A program made the translations under genes and the position numbers. A model generated the notes under the pieces. The model had not been told where the DNA came from and made no database searches. It saw nothing but the letters and a program-made list of their open reading frames with translations. A DNA stretch of 64,000 bases, taken from NCBI RefSeq assembly GCF_000003855.2, contig NW_003101674.1, forward strand, positions 539,694 through 603,693, given 5' to 3'. Within the stretch, counting starts at the first letter, position 1; the number at the start of each line of letters is the position of its first letter. Shown piece after piece: positions 45,940-57,103 of the stretch. This DNA comes from Blastomyces gilchristii SLH14081 (Eukaryota > Ascomycota > Eurotiomycetes > Onygenales > Ajellomycetaceae).

Positions 45940-47330
45940 TTTTATCTTTAATTTTTTAATTTTCCGATGTTAAAAGAATTATTCTTTCTCATAGAAAAGT
46001 AAAATATGTTTTCAACAACAACAACAACAACATTGAAGTGATAGGTAGAAAAGATGTTTTTGATTCATTTATATAAAAAATAGTTTTTAGTAAAAGTAAT
46101 TTAGTCAGTTAAATAATTTAAAAGAATGATAGAAGCCCAAGTTCTCTCTCTCCTCAGCTACTTTGACTGAGCGGGCTGATCTTTGAAACAGGCTAGAATC
46201 TCATCTTGAAACACCAACTGTTTCTGTTATAACTACTGATGATCAGTACTCTCTTGCTTTCACCAGTCACTTTTGAACATTGCTGAAGTCAAACAACATT
46301 CATGAGAGAGGGAAGAAGTTGAGAAAAGATTTAATAAAAATAACTAAGAGAGAAGATCTCACACCTTGAAACTGGAGAAAATTATTGAGAATTGAAGTTT
46401 CTTGTTCAGTTATTATTAACTTACTATGTATCTACTAATAAGAATAGAAATAAAAATAATCAGAAGTTATATTTTATTATTTATACTTGTCTTTTCTCTG
46501 AAAAAATATGCAAGACTTTTTAATATCTATATTTATATCTCCATGCATTTTTCAAATAGTGAAAAATTTTACCAAGTATTTTTTTCATAAGAGTACACAT
46601 ACATAACTAACTCAGATAACAAAGCATAACTAGTTAAAGTTATACACACAGAGTGCTAATGTATACTGAACTGTGTCTTACAAGTTGCATGTTAATATCA
46701 CTCACATCTTTGTATTTCAGATCTTAACTACATATGCTGTACATTTGAGAACTCTCAGAGTGAACAGAATCTTGAAAAGATGTTGAATATTCAGTTTAAA
46801 ATATTATTGAAGATATGTATGACAGAGAAATATTATTCTGAGTGATCTATGAATGCAAGACACAGAGAATGTATTGTATACTACATTCTGTCTCATCATC
46901 AGTATTATTATTTTTACTGAAAGAAAATATGTCAGTTGATGATAAGATTAAGATGTGTGCATGCATAAAACTTCTTACAGTAACATGTTGCATTTATGTA
47001 CATGTATGATGTATGTACATGTACATTACAATTAAAAACTATCACACAAACAGACACAGACATACACTGTATATATCAAGCTTTAAAATAGACACTTCAA
47101 GTCCAGGTGAATGAACATTCATGGAACTTTAGAAAGTAAAGAAGAAATCATACTCATCTCTTCTGTTCTGAATCTTGTTGTTTCTCTCTGATAAGCTAAT
47201 TGCTAGCAGTCAGCCTGTCTGCACTGATCACTGGGATGATCTACTCAATATACATGTATATGCATGCAGGCCCAGCTCTGGTTCCATGAGAAACACAGTA
47301 AATATGTTTTAAAGCTTGGGTTAATCATTC
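45940..47330. repeat. AT-rich mutated block with a coding relic
   Basis: CpG nearly absent and AT-rich between normal-composition flanks. At about 46133-46410 the + strand is open if TGA is read as Trp (ATLTERADLWNRLESHLE, then KREDLTPWNWRKLL), so it derives from a protein-coding element. I do not recognise the family. Palindromic GTACATGTAC motifs recur near 47013-47025. Confidence 0.5.
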
Positions 47331-47988
47331 GCCTGGATCATTGCATCGTGTTCATTCTATATAGACTTCATTGTGGCACAGTTATTGCTTTGCTTGTCTA
47401 GAGCAGTGCAAATGACAGTAATGTAGCATTAGGTACTTGCCAGTATGATAGTTACTTTGCAACTGGCATAATGGGGGGGAAAAAAAAAAGAAAGAAAGAA
47501 ACTGGTTAGATTGTTGGGGGACATGGGATGAATTCAATAATGGAAAAAAGATAAGGGCGGTGGAGGTGGTAGGGCAAATAAACATTTTGAAAGGACCTGT
47601 GTACGGAACAAATAGTGGTTGAGTTGCTATAGCAATTGGCGTTGTTCCAAGGTTCTTTGAAATGCAGTCAAGGGAAGGGAATATTGTGGGAAGTGGTTTA
47701 TCCAAGAACATAGAAGCAAGAGCTTCAAGAATCTTTTGACTTTTGGCATTGTTCCTTCATTTGGAGTGGAAGAACAATCTAGGAGATGTGCGCGCGCAGA
47801 AGATTGAGATGAAAATGTAAAAGAAAAAGGGGCTAATCAAATCGTGTAACTATTTCTTTTCTTTTCATTGCAATCGCAATTTTAAAATTGTATATATCCA
47901 GATGAACTCCGTAAAATGCTCCGTGGTAAAGGCAGTAAATAACCCGAGGAAGGGTGATAAAGGAAACAAATTATATATAAAAAAGATC
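47331..47988. other. 3' flank of PWP1, no gene recognised
   Basis: Normal composition returns at about 47330. A short open frame at 47382-47711 (minus) has no recognisable domain. Confidence 0.45.
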
Positions 47989-49722
47989 TTAATCCTCATC
48001 GATGGATTCCCATCCATCTTGACCCATCTCCCCACCCCCCTCAGCCGCATCGGAATCATCAGAATCACTGTCATTCTGTGATATGCCAATCATCCGTTCC
48101 CTAACTTCCTCCCCCGCTGAGGGCCCCAAGCGCGCAGAAAAAGCTCTGCGCACAGCTGCATTCGTAGACGTATCCCAGATCTGCACCACCCCTTTACTCC
48201 CCGCAACCGCAAGACGGAAACTAACCTCCTGATCTGGCGCAAACGTTGTGGAGAAGACCTTGCCAACTTCAAGTTTCCGCGAAACAACCATATTGGGTTT
48301 ATTATCCTGCACGTTCCAGAGCTTGACTTGCTTGTCAGTCGAGCCAGTAACGAGGAAGCCAGGTATAGTTGGGTTGATGTCGAAGGACGAAACGGATGAG
48401 TCGTGCGCTTGTAGCATCCATACTGCCTTTGGGTTTTCTGGCTGGGCGGACGCTTGTCGGACGTCGTGGCAGTACACCATCCCGCCGTCGGTGGTGACAT
48501 AGAAGAAATTGGGATCGTGTGGGTCCCATCGAACGTTCTCGACGTCGCTTTCAACTCGCCATCTAGCAGCCTTCGCGTCTGGGGTTCTCATGTCAGCAGC
48601 TACAACGGTCCTATCGTAACTCCCGCTTAAAAGGACTGTTGATTCCTTCGGGTGCCAGTCCAAGGCACAGATTTTATCGGTATGGTTGGTATAAGACTTT
48701 GCACATTTGGTTGTATTCAGGTCCCATAGCTTGACAGTCTGATCCGCTGAGGCGGACGCGAGAAGGTTGCGATGCTGTCTGTTAGCTGCCAAAGCAAGGA
48801 CGGAGTCCACATGGTACTCGTCATTCGCTTTCTTGGGCTTTGTCGTCTTCTTCTTCTTCTTCGTGCCTGCCTCCGAGCTTTCCTCTTGGCCGCCTTGGCC
48901 TAGGATGGCATTTGGATACATGCAGTCCACAATATCTAGGTCCCAGATTTCGATATCTGGCTCCATCGTGCCTACTGCGACAAAGTTGCCGTACGTTCTG
49001 TTTTCTGAGTTCCTGCCAACGGGTATATCCAACCACTCCAGGCACAATGGGATTGCTGGCAACATGACATCGTGATGTACGTAGAGATTATCTGCCTCGT
49101 CTTCGTAGACATAGACTTCCATGTGTGCGACTTCATCTTCCACCTTAGCGGCCAGAAGAAGATTATCCGTGGGTAGAATCTGTAACTCTTCTCTCTCGTC
49201 GTCCTCGTCATCGTCAACTCCCTCTGGGACAACTAGATATGGATCCTCCTCGTTAGGTTGGTGGTACGCAAGCGACCTGATATTTCCGAACATGGTGACC
49301 TTTTCGCCATCTTCATCTACAGGGTCACTGTCATAATTATCGAGGTCGTATTCCTTCAGATCGTCATCATCGATGCTATCGCCTTTCTTGCCATCACTGC
49401 TAGACACAGACATGAGTTAGCAAGCGAACGCGAACCCCTGAGCATTGGGAGAAATGTACCCGTTTGTCTTCTCCTTTCCCTTTCCCTCCCCACTTGACTT
49501 TGCAGAATTCTTTTCAACCTCCTCTTCCCCTTCCTTTTCCACTTCCATCTCGTCCTTGCCATTTTTATTCTGCGCTTGTTTTAAATCCATCTTCGCACCC
49601 TCGAGCTGAAGCTTCGCGAGCTCCGATATTCGATTGATCTCCTCTTCGTCGATTTCATATTTTTCTGGGAATGGCGCAGCCACACCGCGGCGCACCCATG
49701 TAGTTGCTGTTATCATAGACAT
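47989..49722 (-). CDS. PWP1: Periodic tryptophan protein 1 (Pwp1), WD40 ribosome-assembly factor
   Basis: Complement of 49460-49722 and 47989-49399 (1674 nt, 557 aa). The 60-bp intron has a weak GTACAT donor and TCTAG acceptor, splitting a Gly codon. The start MSMITATTWVRRGVAAPFPE, with ITAT.WV.RG.A, is the Pwp1 signature. An acidic/Lys-Glu segment and DLDNYDSDP lie before the propeller. WD units include IEIWDLDIVD, NLLASASADQTVKLWDLNTT, VLLSGSYDRTV, FLVTGSTDKQVKLWNVQD and GVVQIWDTS. The acidic tail ends WESIDED. Pwp1 works in early large-subunit (25S/5.8S) pre-rRNA processing in the nucleolus. Divergent from CMC2. Confidence 0.94.
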
Positions 49723-50214
49723 CTCGCAGGACTTCGAAGGTGAAAATTTACGGGGGTGATATTTAAATTATTGCAAGAATATGGCGGGCAGGGGAGAAGG
49801 AGGAGCGGTGAAAAGCCCTACTTAGCACGCCTGTTTCGAAGGGATAAAACACTTCCTCTTCCTGAAGTTAGTTACAAAATAATAACTCCGGAATAGAGAA
49901 AATAAATATCCAAAGAAGAACGTCGCTTACCGCACTCCGCTTTTTGCTGACCCCGAATGGTCGCTCAACTTTTTTTTTTTTTTTACTATGCATGTGCGGG
50001 ACAAACCGTTCTCTCACCGCCTGGCAGAATATTCGGAAGCTTGGCGCTAAAGCCAAATGGACGGCGGAGAGAACTGTTCGTCTCAAACCATCAAGCAATG
50101 CAACGAACACCTTCCCGCAACTCCGCTAATACCGACGTCTTACTCCTTAATCCATTCGCTGAGAAACCAAATCATTGCCCAAGGCGGCGAGACCCGTTTT
50201 ATATAAACAAAAAA
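49723..50214. promoter_or_regulatory. Bidirectional promoter region PWP1 / CMC2
   Basis: 492 bp between start codons, with a poly-T run at 49970-49984. No gene seen. Confidence 0.4.
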
Positions 50215-50566
50215 ATGCATTCTCACCTCCACACCAAAGATAATACCAGTGCGTTTTCACCCCACCCATCCCATCACCCAATACCATCCCCTCCCCAGGT
50301 CAAGTCCAAATTATCCCTAATGAAGTAACTGACCCATTTCCTCCTTTCTTTCCTATCTAGATTGCACGGAGATTATGACCATGCTCGACAAATGCCATGC
50401 TCAGGGATTCCTCCACAAAGCGTTTGCCGGGTGCAATGAAATCAAACGAGAGGTAAACCGGTGTCTCGGAGCGGAAAGATATCGGCGCGCTCAAAACAAT
50501 CGGGATAAGGCGCGGGAGGACCGGAGACGGATTGAGGAGGTATGGAAGAAGGACGATGAGCTGTGA
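50215..50566 (+). CDS. CMC2: COX assembly mitochondrial protein Cmc2 (twin CX9C)
   Basis: Exons 50215-50248 and 50361-50566 (240 nt, 79 aa), with a 112-bp intron joining MHSHLHTKDNT to NCTEIMTMLDKC. The two CX9C pairs are C13/C23 (CTEIMTMLDKC) and C36/C46 (CNEIKREVNRC), the coiled-coil-helix fold of Cmc1/Cmc2. The N-terminal MH..LHTKDN and basic C-terminal helix (RRAQNNRDKAREDRRR) fit fungal Cmc2. These proteins are oxidised by Mia40 in the intermembrane space and help cytochrome c oxidase assembly. The first coding exon is too short to appear as an open frame of its own. Another AG in the intron (50300) gives no sensible frame. Confidence 0.9.
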
Positions 50567-50992
50567 GGAGAAGCATTTTATACTACAGCCCTACCATGGT
50601 CCATTGGGAACAGTTGAGGGAGGAGTCGATTTTTCAGGACGAACGACATATCCAGAGCTGGGGGTGTTTTTGGCGTTTGGTCATATGTGATTTGCAATAT
50701 GTACGCCACTGGTTCCAATCTAATCCTTTCCAAAGATGTATTTATTTGTTGGACTCTCTTCTCCAAGCACGATTGATCGGAAATGCAGGGATATATTCCT
50801 GTGTGAATAATCCACCGCCTGTCGCTCTCAGTAATTATTGTATTTATACATGTATATAATATATATACCCTTTAGTCCAAACGGGATTATAAATTTCCAC
50901 TTTCCAGAATACTGCTATGTAACTCCTCAGGAGGGGTAAGTACGCCGCAATTGAATATTACACATTATAAATCATTTTTATTCCGTCAAACA
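50567..50992. other. Convergent spacer CMC2 / UTP23
   Basis: 426 bp of 3' flanking sequence, no gene seen. Confidence 0.5.
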
Positions 50993-52162
50993 TCACGATT
51001 CAACAGGAAGCGACTCCCCAAGTTGCGGCATGCCGGGCTGTTGCTCTTTATCCGGTTTATGGGACTTATGTCTTCTCTTCCTCTTGGTTTTCACTGTCGA
51101 TCCACCGCCACCACTCGATAGCTCCTTGGTATTTTCATCTTTTGAATCGCGCGTAGGCTGTTGTTCCGCCTCGATAGGTCTTCCATCTTCGTTCTTTTCA
51201 CCTCCACTGCTACTACTCGGCTTAGCCTTGGGTTTTGGCTTCTTCACACTCAACGGATTTGGGCCTTTAACTCTTTTCTGCTTCTTTTCCTTTGTAGCCA
51301 CTGATCTATCCTCATCCTCCCCTTCCTCCGAATCAGCCCTTTTCCTCTTTCCCGGCATCACCTTCGTGATACCAGTCTTCAGTTTCCCCCGCTCAACCCC
51401 TTCCCTCACTCCCTCTGACGAATTACTCAGGGGCTCTAATACCATCACAGATCGTTTCACGTATATAATTGGGACGCCAGGTATCTGCCGCGCACCCTTC
51501 CGCAGATAATTTGTCGGCGGCTCGGGTGCAGTCGCAGCTATGGATTTCCATTTCTGGGTATGGGAATTAGTAGGCTCGGGGTCTGCCGTGGCCAATATAT
51601 AATGTTCTTTATTCTTTTTCAATTCTGCATTAGGTGATAATAGAGAAAGAAGACAGTCGACTTCGTCGATGGGTTTGGAGTCTTCGTTATGTGAGCAGTA
51701 GCGAAGGGGCAGGATCGTGGGTGGTGGGAGCTGTGGAGGGCGCGCGTTAGGTCGGGCGATTGATTGCTGATATTGTTGGGTGGACGGTGAAGCCATGACG
51801 GCCGCGAGGGAACACTTCGTAATAACTAAAGATAGGGAGAACGTTCCGTTGTAAGTATATATTGCTCTCGATGGAGAAAGGGAAGGGAGTAAAAATGAGG
51901 ATACTTACATGGCTTTACTTTGCCATGTAACGTTCGCTCGAGGGCGGGAACTAGATCCATCTTGAAGGAGTAGACAGCTCTTAGAAAATTCGAATCGACT
52001 GTGTGCACATCGGTTAGTCCTTTTCCACGCAGGAATTATCAAAAAGGGGAGGAGGGGGAGGTGCCGACGCGTACCAAGTACCTGGTATGGCTCGCGAAAA
52101 CCAAATGTGAGCTCATACTGGTGCATGAGCTTGCGATACTTCTTTGACCGTTTTGCCCTCAT
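50993..52162 (-). CDS. UTP23: rRNA-processing protein Utp23 (PIN-like)
   Basis: Complement of 52075-52162, 51909-51998 and 50993-51825 (1011 nt, 336 aa). The start MRAKRSKKYRKLMHQYELTF, GFREPYQVLVDSNFLRAV and SFKMDLVPALERTLHGKVKP are Utp23 hallmarks. They are joined by introns of 76 and 83 bp in correct phase. The PIN-like domain extends to about residue 195 with LRYCSHN..PIDEVDCLLSL, HYILATAD and GVPIIYVKRSVMVLEP. A Lys/Ser/Glu-rich tail follows (GKRKRADSEEGEDEDRS, KKQKRVKGPNPLSVKKPK). Utp23 binds snR30 and 18S pre-rRNA in the SSU processome. The second acceptor lies in the run just before ITKCSLAAVMAS, a conserved block. Confidence 0.93.
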
Positions 52163-54486
52163 TGTGATGGTTCAATCTCGGCGTACTGAAAGTTGGTGCT
52201 CTGGGAAAACAAGAAGACGAGGTGAACTGCTCAGGTATGAGGCCAATGCGCTCCAGCGATTCTGAATTATTTCCCAACTTGGAAATCTTCGATGCCAAGA
52301 AACGGAGGAGAAAAATTTAGGTTGTTACCCTAATCTAGTTTAGCGCAAATTTGGTTCGGCTTTAACCGTTTGTGGATCTCAGCCCTATATCAACTGAAGA
52401 TATCCAGCCAGCTTGAACAATGCAGAAACTAGAAACTATCAAACTCCGTTGACAAGGGAAGAAAACAATATATTACCGACAAAAAGCAAGGCCAGATTGA
52501 GGACTAAGGAATTATTGAAACCCCCTGAAAGTCACAAAGCTGGCCAACATCATGAAGGAGAAACAGAAGAAGTTCAAGCAGTAGCAATTAAACTAAACCC
52601 ACGATCTCTAAAATACTAATTGTGGAAGTCTTCTTACGCCCATGTCCATGTCAACGAGTACGCTAGCTGGCTCGACCTTATGCTGAACGCTGGTTTCTCT
52701 TTGTCCGCTGGTTGGCCTAGGCCTTGCTTACTTTTTCTTTGAAACGCGTACAAACTCACAGCCAACCACACACTTTCTTCCAAGAAGCCCGATGGCATTT
52801 GGGACGGCCTGGCTTTATGGACGTCGACGTGCTGCTGTTCACTCAATGCCAAGGATTCGAGAACTCGCGATCATGTCGCTGAGACTGCTGAAGTTCGCAA
52901 GCAATGAGGCTTCGTCGGACGACCCAGCGGCCGGAAACTCCGGTTGGGCCATTATCCCCCCCTCCCCCCCCAACTTTTCCAAACTGGTTGGCGAAGTCGG
53001 CTCCCAAAACCGTATTCACAGGCACGTGCGGCCATTCGCACCTCGCATCAGCTCAGTAGCTTCAAGCAAGCAACGACCTTGGCCCGACGTTATGATGAAG
53101 TCCGCATCTTCTCAGAAACGAGCAGGCTGCCGATGCCTCTCATGCTACCAAGGTGTCCTGTCCTCGTCTTGTCGGAAGTGAGAATGTAACCGGGCCCCTT
53201 CGACTGTATCGCCTGGACTTGGTTAACAAAGATCCTTGAAACGAATATATCTCTCAATAAAGAGGTCTAGTCTATAGCAATGATTACATTTGATCATCTC
53301 TGCACCTAAATTACTTACAAAGAGAAGCCAGGATGCGAAACTCGTCCTACGCAACGAAGCAGGGCAGTCGAGAATTTCTAAATAGGTTATCTAGCTACAA
53401 AAAACACCAAGAAGGCAATGGATGGTGGATGATTGTTGTTTGATATATTTTTATAACTCAACTGCACGTTAGCTTCCAAGATATAGATATTAGCGGGATA
53501 GGTCCAGGGTTAAATCTGAATTCAGTAAGGCAGATCTACAATTTGCAGCATGTGTTGGAAAGAGAATATCAAAGCCTCCTTGGAACCTTCAACCTCTGGC
53601 CTGAAACACTCCTCGAGGAGAATTTAGTTAGATAACTACTCTGCAGTATACCTGAAATCATGTCAGATGAATGAAAATATATCGAGCAAGTCAAAGTCAA
53701 CGTGACTAACTATTATATCGCTACTCACATAAATCCTAGTTGTATGTTCCAAAAGTTCATAAAGCCTTCTTCAAAAAATGACAGTAACCATAAATACTAG
53801 AAATAGCCGCCGTGTGGGCAGGGTAAGTGAATATTCTAAATTAATAATTCATAATAATAAATAATTAAACATTATTGGGAAAAAAAAAAAAAAAACTATT
53901 TTCCCTTTTTTCTAAGCTATCTCACATAAATCATTCTCATCGTCAAGATACGTCAAATAGAGTATAAAAATAATCACGTCACTCGAGAGGGAGTGAAGGC
54001 TTAGTTCCCGGTCCATCAAGATAGAAAAAGAAAAAAAAAAGGCTTAAACCCAATATACGGGTCCTCGTCGTCTCTTTTTTGGGTACGGGACGTGTGGTTG
54101 TATATATATTCAATAGCCGCAGACTATGGGGACCTGGGTAGGTCATTCCGATGGAAGCCAAGGACGACCATCAGGGTGATCATTTAGTTAGTTCACCGTT
54201 GTACTCCGAGTTGCGTGTTACACAGCCTCGATTTAAATAGCCTGAACATCCAACACGGAGAAAGTCAGCATGATATTAAAGGAATACAAGGCGATGGGGT
54301 TAGGATTTACCGAGAAACGGGGCTCGAAAGAGTGGTTGTATCTAACCGGGGATTAACCAACTCTGGGTGGCGGGGGAATAGGGGGTCGTCAACGCCCTTT
54401 TGCGTGAGTCCTCTGGGGTTGCAATTCCGTAGTCCGACCATAGTGTTCTTGTATCGAATAGAATACGATACATGACGTGGAAACAT
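52163..54486. other. Intergenic, no gene recognised
   Basis: A GC-richer island at 52640-53200 has open frames on both strands but no recognisable domain or splice pattern. The rest is A/T-leaning, with a poly-A run near 53880. It may hold old element sequence. Confidence 0.4.
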
Positions 54487-55904
54487 TCATTGGTTCCGCT
54501 TCATACACCTTCCAATAACCACACTGATATCATCCATCTTGCCTAAACCACTGATTAGCAACGGTCCAACCCCGAAAATTTGTCCATGCGCCCTCCCACG
54601 GGGCGTGGGAAAAATAACAACATACCCCCTTCGATAGTCAACCCCTCGTCTATAGCTTTCTCCATGTACGGACTTTCCGCAAACGGATCCTGCGCAATCG
54701 CCTTCGCAGCCTGGAGTAAATTTCGGGCAGCATAGACAACCCCACCGTTTCCATCAGCAGGCTGATCGGCAAACATATCGGCATCTTTCTTCTTCCCAGA
54801 ATCCCACTCCTCCAAACTATCCAGAACCACCTTCATCACCTCATGTTCCCACAAATTATCCACCACGCCGTCCGACACAGCTACGACGAGGTCCTTCTCC
54901 TGCAACTCGACCTGTGTCGATTGCGCATTTTCCTTAGGCGTGTCTATGCTATTCGTGCCCAGCTGCATGGGACAATCGAACCAATGCCACTGGCCCTCCG
55001 TTTTGAACACGACGCGTTGTTCGCTCGGGCGAATCACCAGCAGCTGGCAATCGCCCAGCGTCGTTACGTGGAGCATCGGCGCGGGCGCGCCTGAATTTGT
55101 GGTATAGTGGAGCACAGCCGTAGTGGAGGTTGTGGTGCCCAGCCACTCATTTGGAGTCGTAGTAGCTTCGACGGTCAGTTCGTAGGCGCGTTGTAGGTAC
55201 GAGACGACATCGGGAGGGGAGTATTCGTTTACGTTGCGCTCGACTTCTAGGGCCCAGAAGTGAAGGATAAGTCGGGACCACAGACTAGAATATATGTATA
55301 GATAACAAGGTTAGGCACCTCGCTTCCCTTTTCTTTTTTGCGCTTTCTTTTTCTTTCTTTCTTTCTTTCTTTCTTTCTCTCGTCTCCTTTCTTTTTTGTT
55401 TCGCATTACAAAAAAGGAATTGAATTCTTCTTTCTCTTACGCTGCATGACCTTGCGGCTTGGTTGCCCAAGCTCCCACCCCATCATTGACACCCAGGTAG
55501 TTCTCCGACACAAGAATTGCATCATCACCATTCGTCAAGCCCCGGATCAGCTCCCCTCTTACGGACGGTCGCTTATCCTGACTTCGAAAGTGGGTTGTCA
55601 GAGGGTCGGAAAAGGAGGTAGACGGGTTTGACACGAAGGGCGGCGGGAACGGGCGGGAAGGTCTTTTGGGACACAGGGCGTAGCCAGTTTGGAAGTGGAA
55701 GGGAAAGGAAGCGAGAGGAGTGGGCGTGCGGTTTTTAGGAAGAGGTGTCACGACGCCATAGGTGGGTGCGGTAGCTCTGTAGCTGACTAGACTGCGACGG
55801 GAGAAGCATGCTGGTGCTGGTGGTGCTCGTCTAGCAGGGGATATGATGGAAGAAGTTATAGAAGAGTAAGAGGAGCGATTGAGGGGGGAAATATTAAGGA
55901 CCAT
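54487..55904 (-). CDS. PTC7: PP2C-type mitochondrial protein phosphatase Ptc7
   Basis: Complement of 55441-55904, 54626-55284 and 54487-54542 (1179 nt, 392 aa). The upstream frame starts at GTG, so the ATG at 55904 (MVLNISPLNRSSYSSITSSI) is used. The Ser/Arg-rich, acid-poor N-terminus (ARRAPPAPACFSRRSLVSYR) fits a mitochondrial presequence. Metal-binding motifs of PP2C are present: GVNDGVGAW near residue 142, VSDGVVDNLW near 293 and GGKMDDISVVIGRC at the end, created by the last splice (gtatg..gtttag). WSRLILHFWALEV follows the first splice. Ptc7/PPTC7 acts in the matrix; yeast Ptc7 activates Coq7 in coenzyme Q synthesis. If the last intron is retained, translation ends 24 residues later without the KMDD metal site. 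Intron 1 carries a (GAAA)n tract. Confidence 0.9.
55344..55378. repeat. (TTTC)n simple repeat in PTC7 intron 1
   Basis: About eight TTTC units on the + strand, i.e. a purine GAAA run in the transcript. Confidence 0.85.
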
Positions 55905-57103
55905 GCCAGCGCGAGAAAGGAGTTCTGTCGCCTTGGCCACGCGGAGGGAGATGGGTCAGTACATCCTGATATTACTTACTGTTATTATCAGAACCAAAAT
56001 GAAGAAGAAGGAGGGGAAGAAGAAGAATGTATCGAGAGAGAAAAAGGAGATGAAACGGTTGGAGTGGAGCAGAGCCTGGCTCGCGCTGGTTGCTTCCAAG
56101 GCTGGCAGCAAGCAAGTTGGCAGGGAGAGCGATGTGATAAATAGAGCAACCCCCCATACATACCCATACATACCATACCCGTACCATACCATACGCCGAG
56201 CCTTATCACAATTTATTCATGCTGTCAGGATGATGCCAAGCCACCCTCGTTACGTGGTTGTTGAGTTGGGAAAACTCCGAGACGGCGTTACGTTACCGTT
56301 ACCAAACATCTCCATCTGTGGACAAACATTTAACAACTACGTTACTACCATTTCCACTTCAGGAGACTTATTATATACATACAGACCTCAACCCAAAATC
56401 CATATCACACATCTACAATGCTGGCGTGTTTCCGGATTACATACATGTATATATATATATGCCATGGTGTCGGCGTATCCACTCTCACACCCTTATTTAT
56501 ATATATACAACCAACCCCCCCCCCCTAGGCCATCCACAGTGGCAAGGCAAGGCAAGGCAAAGCAGCTAGACACACTCCCTGCTCGCCATCCCATGTCTCC
56601 TTCCTACGTGACAATGACGTCCAGCGTGCTTTTTTATTGATTCCTATGTTATGCCTGCCCCTCAATGCTTGCATCCATTTCATTGTCACCGGTTGCATTG
56701 CGTGGGGGTGTTCTTTATCAATTAGGCAATATTTATTGAACAGAAGCCTGATATTGGGTACAATGAATATGCTATTGTGTATCATTATTATCGTCAGGAA
56801 GAAAGAAATAATAAAGAAAAATAGGTAGAGAAGTGAGCTAGCTATTTTTCTGTTGTCTTCTTTTTTTCGAACAAAAAATCAATTGACTTTTAAAGCAACA
56901 TCTGTTTTCAACAGATAATCCATTTTCAAACCTCCATATTCCCATATTCCCTAGATTCAATTCCCATTTACATCATAAGTCGTAAAATAAAATCACAGAA
57001 GACTAAAATACATTGTGACAACAAAAATGGGCACTTACATCACAACCACCATCCCCATGAAAACCTCCCTCGTCATTGTCATAAAACCCAATAAATCTCT
57101 CCC
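55905..57103. other. Intergenic, no gene recognised
   Basis: Contains a GAA-rich run (55995-56055), ATACC-type repeats near 56157-56190, a 12-nt C run near 56515 and a GGCAA repeat near 56540. Open frames here are compositional. Confidence 0.45.

Noticed and set aside
48090..48554. 154-codon frame antiparallel or parallel to PWP1
   Set aside because: Shadow frame within the WD40 coding exon.
52640..53200. Possible gene in a GC-richer island
   Set aside because: Frames are open on both strands, but none shows a motif I recognise; kept only as an intergenic note.
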